This document shows, in pieces, positions 6,138-12,018 of a stretch of 12,018 nucleotides of DNA. Each line of letters starts with the position of its first letter. Position 1 is the stretch's first letter. A program made the position numbers and the translations under genes. The DNA lies in the NCBI GenBank assembly GCA_050725495.1, contig JBOHHM010000280.1, positions 1 through 12,018 on the forward strand, read 5' to 3'. The notes under the pieces are model-generated. The model made no database searches, was not told the DNA's origin, and worked only from the letters and a program-made list of their open reading frames with translations. This stretch comes from JBOHHM01 sp050725495. GTDB taxonomy: Bacteria; Pseudomonadota; Gammaproteobacteria; Burkholderiales; Burkholderiaceae_C.

Positions 6138-7394
6138 TTGAAGGTCGCCATCATCGGCGCCGGCTGGGCCGGCTTGGCGGCAGCGGTGGAGGCCACCCGC
6201 GCCGGTCACGTTGCTACAGTTTTTGAAGCATCCCGCGCCTTGGGAGGGCGGGCCAGGGGCCTGACAGGCCGCTTGCCCGATGGCTCGGGCGTGACCCTGG
6301 ACAACGGCCAGCACATCCTCATTGGCGCCTACACCGAAACGCTGCGCCTGATGCGGCTGGTCGGCGTCGATCCGGATCACGCCCTGCTGCGCCTGCCTTT
6401 GACCCTGCTGTTCCCCGATGGCCAGGGCCTGAAACTGCCCCAGTGGCGCGCGCCGCTGGATGCCTTGGCCGGCATCGTGGCCGCTCGCGGCTGGCGCTGG
6501 CGCGACAAGCTGGCGCTGCTGCGCGCAGCAACGCTGTGGCAGCGCCAGCGCTTCGCCTGCGCGCCGACCTCAACCGTGGCCGATCTGTGCCGCCTGCTGA
6601 CCGCGCGCGTGGTGAGGGAACTGATCGAACCGCTGTGCGTCTCGGCCCTCAACACGCCGATGCAACAGGCCAGCGGTCAGGTGTTCCTGCGCGTGTTGCG
6701 CGACGCCCTGTTCGGCATCCGCGGGGGCTCCAACCTGCTGCTGCCACGCACCGACCTGGGCACCCTGTTTCCCAATGCGGCCGCACAGTGGCTGGAGCAC
6801 CGCGGCGCTCGCGTCCTGACCGGGCACAGGGCCCAGGCGCTGACGCCCGAGGCCGGCCGCTGGCAGGTCGATGGCAGGCCCTTCGAGCGCGTCATCCTTG
6901 CCTGCCCGCCCGGTGAGGCCCAGCGCCTGGTCGAGGGCAGCGGGGTTGCCGCCGCGCAATGGCTGCGCCAGGCCCGGGCACTGGCCTTCGAGGCCATCAC
7001 CACGGTCTACGCCAGCAGCAGCAGCCGGCTGGCGCAGCCCCTGCTCGCGCTGCGCAGCAGCTCGTCAGCGCCGGCCCAGTTTGTGTTTGACCGTGGGCAG
7101 CTCGGTGGCCCCGCGGGTTTGCTGGCCTTCGTCGTCAGCGCCAGCCAGGGCAAGCGCGACGCGCTGCAGCAGCAGGTCCTGGTGCAGGGCCGGCAGCTGG
7201 GCCTGCAGGATTTGCGGCCGGTGCAGACCGTGGTGGAAAAGCGCGCCACCTTCGCCTGCATCCCCGGGCTACAGCGCCCGGGCCTGCGCATTGCAGCGGG
7301 CCTGCTGGCCTGCGGCGACTATGTCGAGGGCCCCTACCCCGCCACGCTCGAAGGGGCCTTGCTCAGCAGCATGGCGGCGGTTCAGCAGCTGTGA
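6138..7394 (+). CDS. hpnE: Hydroxysqualene dehydroxylase HpnE, TTG start
   Basis: This 418-residue flavoprotein of the amine oxidase/phytoene desaturase superfamily reduces hydroxysqualene to squalene, the final step of the HpnCDE route. The Rossmann FAD site is at the very N-terminus: GAGWAG (7-12), E30 at the end of the second strand as the predicted ribose ligand, then GGRARG (36-41). The C-terminal FAD motif GDYVEGPYPATLEGA is at 393-407. TTG 6138 is the start because MKVAIIGAGWAGLAAA begins there; the nearby ATG 6124 opens another frame that stops after five codons, its TGA overlapping the TTG. No good Shine-Dalgarno is visible, so translation may depend on coupling. Codons 25-31 (6210-6230) are all untypical for this gene (GTT GCT ACA GTT TTT GAA GCA). 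Function is from family knowledge and cluster position. Confidence 0.9.
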   Translation: MKVAIIGAGWAGLAAAVEATRAGHVATVFEASRALGGRARGLTGRLPDGSGVTLDNGQHILIGAYTETLRLMRLVGVDPDHALLRLPLTLLFPDGQGLKLPQWRAPLDALAGIVAARGWRWRDKLALLRAATLWQRQRFACAPTSTVADLCRLLTARVVRELIEPLCVSALNTPMQQASGQVFLRVLRDALFGIRGGSNLLLPRTDLGTLFPNAAAQWLEHRGARVLTGHRAQALTPEAGRWQVDGRPFERVILACPPGEAQRLVEGSGVAAAQWLRQARALAFEAITTVYASSSSRLAQPLLALRSSSSAPAQFVFDRGQLGGPAGLLAFVVSASQGKRDALQQQVLVQGRQLGLQDLRPVQTVVEKRATFACIPGLQRPGLRIAAGLLACGDYVEGPYPATLEGALLSSMAAVQQL

Positions 7395-7423
7395 TCGCCG
7401 CGAACGCCGGGCCCGGGCGCGAG

Positions 7424-8119
7424 TCAGCGCCGCAGCATTTCGCACAGCTCGCTCAAGCTGCGCAGCATTGCATGGGGTCGCGCCTCGTGCGGCCACAGCT
7501 GGCCATCGCGGTTGATCCAGACCGCCTGCATGCCGGCATTGAGCGCGCCCCAAGCATCCAGCGTGGCGTCGTCGCCCACATGCAGGACCTCGCCGGGCCG
7601 CACCTGGGCCGCGCCGGCGGCGGCCAGGAAAATGCGTGGATCGGGCTTGCCCACACCGAACTCCCGCGCACTGATGGCGGCGCGGAAGTACTGGCCAATC
7701 CCTACCTGCCGGATGTCGGCATTGCCGTTGGACAGCGCCACCAGCGGGAAACGGACGCTGAGAAACTGCAGTGCCTGCAGCGCATCGTCAAAGAAACTCA
7801 CACGCTGGCGTTCGGCAGAAAACGCGCCATACGCCTGGTCCGCCAGCAGCGGGTCATCGCCTGCACGGTACAGGGCCAGCCTGATCGATTCCCGACGCAC
7901 AGCGCTCAGATCGTGTTTCAGGTCAGGACGGTTGGCGCCGATGTAATCGCGGATTTCCCGCAGCGCCAGCGGACTGGAAAACAGGGCCGCCGTCATCGGC
8001 GCATGGTCAAGCAGCCAGTCGTGCAGCGCCTTTTCGGCCCGCTCTATCGTGGGCCAGATCGGCCACAGCGTGTCGTCCAGGTCCAGGCTGATGGCCTTGA
8101 TTTTTGTGATGTCCAGCAT
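7424..8119 (-). CDS. HAD-family hydrolase (phosphatase-like)
   Basis: This 231-residue protein has all four haloacid-dehalogenase superfamily motifs. Motif I is DLDDTLWP (13-20; nucleophile D13, acid/base D15). Motif II is S130 in ALSNGN, motif III is K158 in GVGKPDP, and motif IV is VGDDATLD (181-188; D183, D184). A helical cap, about residues 20-110, makes it a subfamily I enzyme, usually a small-molecule phosphatase; the substrate cannot be read from sequence. ATG 8119 is preferred because the nucleophile strand then lies 13 residues in. ATG 8140 would add seven residues, and the longer open frame to 8230 would overlap hemH. There is no clear Shine-Dalgarno. The gene is divergent from hemH with 19 bases between starts, and convergent with hpnE with 29 bases between stops. 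A role in heme synthesis is not implied. Confidence 0.9.
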   Translation of the reverse strand: MLDITKIKAISLDLDDTLWPIWPTIERAEKALHDWLLDHAPMTAALFSSPLALREIRDYIGANRPDLKHDLSAVRRESIRLALYRAGDDPLLADQAYGAFSAERQRVSFFDDALQALQFLSVRFPLVALSNGNADIRQVGIGQYFRAAISAREFGVGKPDPRIFLAAAGAAQVRPGEVLHVGDDATLDAWGALNAGMQAVWINRDGQLWPHEARPHAMLRSLSELCEMLRR

Positions 8120-8125
8120 AGGTGC

Positions 8126-8130
8126 GGGAG
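8126..8130 (+). promoter_or_regulatory. Ribosome binding site of hemH
   Basis: GGGAG lies 8 bases before ATG 8139. It fixes the hemH start at MAFKQEP rather than at the upstream in-frame start at 8049, which would lie inside the HAD gene. Confidence 0.75.
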
Positions 8131-8138
8131 AATACTTC

Positions 8139-9230
8139 ATGGCTTTCAAACAAGAACCTTCCTTCACGCATGGGCAGCCGCCAAAAACGGGCATTCTGCT
8201 GTGCAACCTCGGCACGCCCGACGCTCCCACGGCCGCCGCCCTGCGCCGCTACCTGGCCCAGTTCCTGAGCGATCCGCGTGTGGTGGAGATTCCCAGGGCG
8301 CTTTGGAAGCCCATCCTTCACGGCATCATCCTGCGGTTGCGGCCGAAGAAGTCGGCCGCCAAATACGCGAGCATCTGGAGCCCCGAAGGCTCGCCGCTGA
8401 AAGTCTGGACCGAGAAGCAGGCCACGCTGCTGCGCGGCTGGCTGGGCGAGCGCGGCCACCGCGTCACGGTGCGCTACGCCATGCGCTACGGCAACCCCTC
8501 CATTGCCTCGCAATTGGATGCGCTCAAGGCCGAAGGCGTGAGCCGCCTGCTCGTCTTGCCGGCCTACCCCCAGTATTCGGGCACGACCACAGCCAGCCTG
8601 TGGGATGAGGTCTATGCCTGGAGCCGCCAGGTCCGCAGCATTCCCGAGCTGCGCTTCGTGAACCGTTACCACGACGACGCGGGCTACATCGCCGCTCTGG
8701 CGCAACGCGTGCGCAGTTACTGGCGCGATCAGGGCCGGCCCGAGCAGCTGGTGATGAGCTTTCACGGCGTGCCCGAACGCACCCTGCGCTTGGGCGACCC
8801 CTACCACTGCGAATGCCAGAAAACAGCTCGGCTGCTGGCCGAGAGGCTGGGTCTGGGCCAGGACCAGTACAGGGTCACGTTCCAGTCGCGTTTTGGCAGG
8901 GCCAAATGGCTGGAGCCCTACACCGAGCCCACGCTCAGGGCCCTGGCGCGCTCCGGCGTCAAGCGGGTCGATGTGGTGTGCCCTGGCTTCACCAGCGACT
9001 GCCTGGAGACCCTGGAAGAAATCGCGATCGAAGGCCGCCAGGCCTTCATGACCTCGGGCGGACAGGCGTTTCATTACATTCCCTGCCTCAACGACAGCCC
9101 CGAATGGATCACCGCGCTGTGTCAGCTGGCGCAGCAGCATCTGGCGGGCTGGCCCACGCAGTCCATCGACGATGAAGCGGCGCTGGCGCGTTCGCGCGCG
9201 GCCGCACTCGCGCTGGGCGCGCAGCGCTAG
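8139..9230 (+). CDS. hemH: Ferrochelatase HemH
   Basis: This 363-residue enzyme inserts ferrous iron into protoporphyrin IX, the last step of protoheme synthesis. GILLCNLGTPDAPT (18-31) is the family N-terminal signature. The active-site His is H209 in LVMSFHGVPERT (204-215), and the conserved acidic partner is E290 in CPGFTSDCLETLEE (281-294). VTFQSRFGRAKWLEP (246-260) is also diagnostic. The length fits bacterial ferrochelatases of this group. The C-terminus is Ala-rich, with no cysteine cluster like the [2Fe-2S] site of animal enzymes. The start is supported by GGGAG eight bases upstream. It stands alone: divergent from the HAD gene and convergent with the alpha/beta hydrolase, 10 bases apart. 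Any promoter must lie within the start of the HAD gene; I found no convincing -35/-10 pair. Confidence 0.97.
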   Translation: MAFKQEPSFTHGQPPKTGILLCNLGTPDAPTAAALRRYLAQFLSDPRVVEIPRALWKPILHGIILRLRPKKSAAKYASIWSPEGSPLKVWTEKQATLLRGWLGERGHRVTVRYAMRYGNPSIASQLDALKAEGVSRLLVLPAYPQYSGTTTASLWDEVYAWSRQVRSIPELRFVNRYHDDAGYIAALAQRVRSYWRDQGRPEQLVMSFHGVPERTLRLGDPYHCECQKTARLLAERLGLGQDQYRVTFQSRFGRAKWLEPYTEPTLRALARSGVKRVDVVCPGFTSDCLETLEEIAIEGRQAFMTSGGQAFHYIPCLNDSPEWITALCQLAQQHLAGWPTQSIDDEAALARSRAAALALGAQR

Positions 9231-9240
9231 CGCGACGCCC

Positions 9241-10107
9241 TCAGTCGTTTTCTGCGATGAAGGAGGCCACCAGCGCCAGTTGCTCGGGCACATTCAGCGC
9301 GGGTGCATGGCCGCAATCGGGCACTTCGACCACGCGCACCAGGCCGCGCGTGCCGGGGCCACGCTGCAGCATCTCGGCCGTGGTTTCGCGCAGCACCAGG
9401 TCCGACTGGGCGCCGCGCAGGCACAGCACGGGGATGGTCAAGGCGTCGTAGTGGTCCCAGATCAGGTAGTCATCAGGGTAATGGATGAATTGCCCGACGA
9501 TCGCCGGGTCGTAATGCGAGGTCACGCGCCCGTCGGGCAGGCGGCGTGTGGAGGTTTCCGTCAGCCGGCGCCACTGCGCATCGCTGAGCCAGCCATAGGG
9601 CTTGTAGACCTGCCGGAAAAACTCCTCCAGCTCCATCACGGTGTCGAACGCCGGCGGCTGGCCTGCGTAGGACTTGATGCGCTCAATGGCGGGCGCCGCC
9701 AGCTGGGGCGCGTTGTCGTTGAGCAGCAGGCTCTTGATACGGCTTTTGAGCTGAGGCTGAAACAGGCCCGAAGCGCAGACCGTGCCGATCGCGCCGCCCA
9801 TGGACGTGCCCACCCAGTGGGCCTGTTCTATCTGCAACTGCTCGAACAGCTCGGCCGCAATGCGGGCGTAAAACGCGAGCCGGTACTCGTTCAGGGGCTC
9901 GGGGCTCCACTGGCTCAGGCCGCGGCCGATCGTGTCGGGGCAGATCACGCGGTAGCGCTCGCTCAGGTGCTCGGCCAGCTCGTCCATGTCGCGTCCGGTG
10001 CGGGCCAGGCCGTGCCAGGCGATCACGATCCTGTCGTGCTGCGCACCCCACTGCGTGTAGTGGATCTCGCGCCCGGCGCATGTCAGGTAGTGGGAGCTGC
10101 AGCTCAT
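9241..10107 (-). CDS. Alpha/beta-fold hydrolase coupled to the ABC permease gene
   Basis: This 288-residue protein has a complete alpha/beta hydrolase active site: oxyanion-hole HG at 32-33, nucleophile S102 in GTSMGG (100-105), acid D236 (GAQSDLV) and H267 in CGHAPAL. No signal peptide is seen, so it is probably cytoplasmic. Family members cleave esters, amides, lactones, epoxides or C-C bonds; substrate and subclass cannot be told here. Its ATG overlaps the livM stop in an ATGA, behind a strong Shine-Dalgarno, so it is the third gene of the liv-type operon and is translationally coupled. This suggests action on an imported compound or on a product of the same pathway. The frame is open upstream to 10632, but that part is antisense-free overlap with livM and not a plausible extension. 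Confidence 0.9.
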   Translation of the reverse strand: MSCSSHYLTCAGREIHYTQWGAQHDRIVIAWHGLARTGRDMDELAEHLSERYRVICPDTIGRGLSQWSPEPLNEYRLAFYARIAAELFEQLQIEQAHWVGTSMGGAIGTVCASGLFQPQLKSRIKSLLLNDNAPQLAAPAIERIKSYAGQPPAFDTVMELEEFFRQVYKPYGWLSDAQWRRLTETSTRRLPDGRVTSHYDPAIVGQFIHYPDDYLIWDHYDALTIPVLCLRGAQSDLVLRETTAEMLQRGPGTRGLVRVVEVPDCGHAPALNVPEQLALVASFIAEND

Positions 10108-11177
10108 CGTTGACCTCCTGCGGCCGTTGCACGCAAGCGCCCGACCACGCCGGTCGGGAAGTAATACACCGACAGCACAAACAGCAGGCCGAGCCAGAGC
10201 AGCCAGCGGTCGGGCGACAGCAGGGCCGCCAGCCAGGGCAGTCCCACGGCGGCCTCGCTGCCCAGCCTGAGCAGATCCTGCAAATAGCTTTGCGCCACCA
10301 GGAACAGGGCCGATCCCAGCGCAGCACCGTAGATCGTGCCCATGCCCCCGATCACCACGATCAGCAGCACGTCGAGCATGACCTCGAACGACAACGAGGT
10401 GTCCGGTCCGTTGTAGCGCAGCCAAAGCGCCAGCATCGCGCCGGCAACGCAGGCAAACAAGGCCGACAGAATGCTGGAGATCGTGCGGTACACGACGACG
10501 CGGTAGCCGATCGCCTCGGCCCGGAACTCGTTTTCGCGAATGGCCTGCAGCACGCGGCCAAACGGCGAGTTGACGATGCGCAGCAGGGCGAGCAGCAGCA
10601 CCAGGGCGGTCACGAACAGCAGGTAGTAGCACAGCAGGCGCCCGTCCAGCGAGACGCCGAGAAACGGCTCGTCCATCAACTCAAAGCTCGGCGACAGCAG
10701 GGCCGGCACCTTGAATGTCAGGCCGTCCTCGCCGCCTGTGATGTCCGACAGCTGGGAAGCCAGCGTCTGGAAAGCCGAGGCCACGGCGAGCGTGATCATG
10801 GCGAAGAAGATCGCCCGCACCCGCAGCGAAAACAGGCCCACGGCCAGCGCCAGCACCAGCGACAGCGCGAGCGAGGCCAGCAGCCCCAGGGCCAGGGCCT
10901 CCCAGGTCGGGCCCAGTCGCGTGGTGGCGATCGCAATGCCGTAGGCGCCGATGCCGAAGAACATGGTGTGGGCAAAACTCACGATGCCGGTGTAGCCCAG
11001 CAGCAGGTCAAAGCTGGCCACCAGCACCACGAACACCAGCACCTTGGCCGCGACGCTGAGCGCCCTGATGCCGGGGAAGATGAACGGCGCGAACGCCAGC
11101 GCCAGCAGCAGCGCGACCAGCAGCACGGCCAGCAGGCGGCTGCGCGGGAAATCGTTGGAGAGCAGGCGGTTGAGCAT
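10104..11177 (-). CDS. livM: Branched-chain amino-acid-type ABC transporter permease (LivM family)
   Basis: This 357-residue inner-membrane protein is one of two permeases of a hydrophobic amino acid uptake (HAAT) ABC importer. It has about nine to ten hydrophobic segments, beginning at about residues 14-34 and 43-60. Family motifs are GYTGIVSFAH (61-70), TGGEDGL (147-153) and GGMGTIYG (277-284). The cytoplasmic coupling loop that contacts the ATPase is SPFGRVLQAIRENEFRAEAIGY (204-225; written here in part as the conserved AIRENE core at 212-217). It follows livH by 12 bases, with AGGAG (minus strand, 11190-11186) eight bases before its ATG, and overlaps the hydrolase ATG by 4 bases. LivM-family systems also carry urea, short amides and aromatic acids, so the substrate is open and the symbol denotes family only. 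No LivG, LivF or binding protein is in view. Confidence 0.9.
   Translation of the reverse strand: MLNRLLSNDFPRSRLLAVLLVALLLALAFAPFIFPGIRALSVAAKVLVFVVLVASFDLLLGYTGIVSFAHTMFFGIGAYGIAIATTRLGPTWEALALGLLASLALSLVLALAVGLFSLRVRAIFFAMITLAVASAFQTLASQLSDITGGEDGLTFKVPALLSPSFELMDEPFLGVSLDGRLLCYYLLFVTALVLLLALLRIVNSPFGRVLQAIRENEFRAEAIGYRVVVYRTISSILSALFACVAGAMLALWLRYNGPDTSLSFEVMLDVLLIVVIGGMGTIYGAALGSALFLVAQSYLQDLLRLGSEAAVGLPWLAALLSPDRWLLWLGLLFVLSVYYFPTGVVGRLRATAAGGQR
10114..10118 (-). promoter_or_regulatory. Ribosome binding site of the alpha/beta hydrolase
   Basis: On the minus strand GGAGG (10118-10114) stands 6 bases before ATG 10107, inside the last codons of livM. With the ATGA overlap it fixes the hydrolase start and supports coupled translation. 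Confidence 0.8.
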
Positions 11178-11189
11178 CTGGTGGACTCC

Positions 11190-12018
11190 TCAGCGGTTCG
11201 CGACCGGATAGACGCCCTGCGGACGCCACAGCAGCACGGCAACCATCAGTGCGATATTCGAAAACAGGGCCAGCTTGGGCACCAGAAAGCCGGTGTAGTT
11301 GGCCATCAGCCCCACCAGCAGTGCGCCGATCAGCGCGCCGCCGGTCGACCCCAGGCCGCCGATGATGATGACGATGAAGATCAGCACATTGACCTGCGCG
11401 CCCATCTGCGGAATCACGTTCTGCTGGTACAGGCCCCACATCACGCCCCCGAGGCCGGCCAGCGCGCTGCCCACCACAAACACGCCGACGAACAGGCGCC
11501 TGATGCGGTAGCCCAGCGACTCGACCATCTCGCGGTCCTGTACGCCGGCGCGGATCAGCAGGCCGATCTTGGTGCGGTTGAGCGTCCAGCCCAGCAGGGC
11601 AAACACCGCCAGCCCCACGGCGACCGCCACCAGGCGGTACTTCTCGATGGCAGCGTCACCGATCAGCAGCGAGCCGCGCATGCCCTCGGGCAAGGCCAGC
11701 GGAATCTGCTGCGGGCCCCAGATCACCTTGATGAGCTCCTCGCCAATGATCATGCCGCCCATGGTGATCAGGATCTGCTTCAAATGCTGGCCGTAGACGG
11801 GCCGCACGATGAAGCGCTCAAACGCCAGCCCGACGGCTCCGGCCACCGCCATGGCCACCAGCATCGCGGGCAGCACGGCCACCAGATTGCGCCACAGCTC
11901 CTGCGAGCCGGTCCAGTCGGCCATCGCGCCCAGCACGCTGGTGGCCACGAAGGCCCCCAGGGCGATGAACACGCCGTGGCCGAAGTTCAGCACATCCATC
12001 AGGCCGAACACCAGGGTC
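11190..12018 (-). CDS. livH: Branched-chain amino-acid-type ABC transporter permease (LivH family), N-terminus outside window
   Basis: This is the second permease of the HAAT-type importer. 275 residues and the stop are visible; the frame continues past the window edge, reading TLVFGLMDVLNFGHG, a LivH signature that normally lies some 25-40 residues from the start. The GTG at 12011 is therefore an internal Val codon, not the start. Other family features are ILITMGGMIIGEEL, a coupling loop around IRAGVQDREMVESLGYR, and GGLGSTGGALIGALLVG near the C-terminus. It has multiple hydrophobic segments. It is followed by livM after 12 bases and would pair with it in the membrane. Substrate-binding protein and ATPases presumably lie upstream, beyond 12018, or elsewhere. 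The symbol marks the family; the transported compound is not established. Confidence 0.9.
   Translation of the reverse strand, partial: TLVFGLMDVLNFGHGVFIALGAFVATSVLGAMADWTGSQELWRNLVAVLPAMLVAMAVAGAVGLAFERFIVRPVYGQHLKQILITMGGMIIGEELIKVIWGPQQIPLALPEGMRGSLLIGDAAIEKYRLVAVAVGLAVFALLGWTLNRTKIGLLIRAGVQDREMVESLGYRIRRLFVGVFVVGSALAGLGGVMWGLYQQNVIPQMGAQVNVLIFIVIIIGGLGSTGGALIGALLVGLMANYTGFLVPKLALFSNIALMVAVLLWRPQGVYPVANR

Noticed and set aside
5198..6196. A 332-codon open frame on the minus strand opposite hpnD.
   Set aside because: Antisense shadow; hpnD on the plus strand has both acidic motifs and normal length.
7405..7419. Hairpin or palindrome CCGGGCCCGG (7407-7416) between hpnE and the HAD gene.
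   Set aside because: Only a 4-bp stem if a loop is allowed and no T-tract; chance palindromes are frequent in GC-rich DNA.
9210..9233. GC-only hairpin GCGCTG-GGCGCG-CAGCGC at the hemH stop, plus palindrome GCGCTAGCGC at 9224-9233, as a terminator between convergent genes.
   Set aside because: Stem of 6 bp with no T-tract, mostly inside coding sequence; it may slow polymerase but cannot be called a terminator from sequence alone.
8007..9293. A 428-codon open frame on the minus strand opposite hemH.
   Set aside because: Antisense shadow of ferrochelatase, with no recognisable family and atypical composition.
10094..10105. Perfect 12-bp palindrome GAGCTGCAGCTC overlapping the hydrolase start.
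   Set aside because: It encodes the first residues M-S-C-S-S, has no loop for a hairpin, and has no second copy that I noticed; likely chance.
10280..10296. AAATAGCTTTGCGCC in livM resembling half of the interspersed repeat.
   Set aside because: The left arm and the downstream GGGC block are missing, and the encoded residues are an ordinary LivM stretch.
12009..12011. GTG as the start of LivH.
   Set aside because: The frame continues to the window edge with Thr-Leu ahead of VFGLMDVLNFGHG, which is an internal LivH signature; the true start lies outside.
1..12018. tRNA, rRNA, CRISPR, transposase or phage genes, riboswitches.
   Set aside because: Looked for on both strands; no cloverleaf-like sequence, repeat-spacer pattern, transposase frame or terminal inverted repeats were seen.

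Overview
The window is GC-rich, densely coded chromosomal DNA from a proteobacterium, most likely a betaproteobacterium of the Burkholderiales (Comamonadaceae-like). This rests on the gene families, strong GC bias in third codon positions, and short GCTAC-n-GTAGC elements of a kind I recall as common in that family; it is inference without a database search. There are nine protein genes, two of them cut by the window edges. I saw no RNA genes, insertion sequences or CRISPR, and no gene-free stretch over 300 bases (the largest gap, 4297-4383, is annotated).

Layout. (1) 1-4296, minus strand: a drug-efflux operon in which a lipoprotein membrane-fusion protein (4296-3112) precedes an HAE1-type RND permease (3104 to beyond base 1) by 7 bases. 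(2) 4297-4383: a divergent control region with a near-consensus sigma70-type promoter facing the efflux genes and an imperfect palindrome over its -10/+1 region, the form of a TetR/AcrR-family operator; no such regulator gene is present here. (3) 4384-7394, plus strand: hpnC-hpnD-hpnE, the three-enzyme bacterial route from farnesyl diphosphate to squalene. No squalene-hopene cyclase is in view. (4) 7424-8119, minus: a HAD-family phosphatase, head-to-head with hemH (ferrochelatase, 8139-9230, plus) with 19 bases between their start codons. (5) 9241-12018, minus: a branched-chain amino-acid-type ABC transporter operon, livH-like (start beyond the window), livM-like, then an alpha/beta hydrolase whose ATG overlaps the livM stop (ATGA) behind a strong Shine-Dalgarno.

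How the genes work together. MFP and RND permease would form the inner-membrane part of a tripartite exporter, with the outer-membrane channel encoded elsewhere. HpnD makes presqualene diphosphate, HpnC converts it to hydroxysqualene and HpnE reduces that to squalene, a precursor of hopanoids or C30 carotenoids. The coupling of the hydrolase to the permeases suggests that the imported compound, or a derivative, is its substrate.

The most notable signals are: the operator/promoter between efflux and squalene genes; two, possibly three, related short repeat-like segments read through as protein inside the MFP tail, hpnC and perhaps hpnE, each marked by a run of untypical codons; a Lys-to-Arg change in the RND proton-relay site; a TTG start for hpnE overlapping a mini-ORF stop; and the translationally coupled hydrolase. 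I found no clearly new defence or mobile system.
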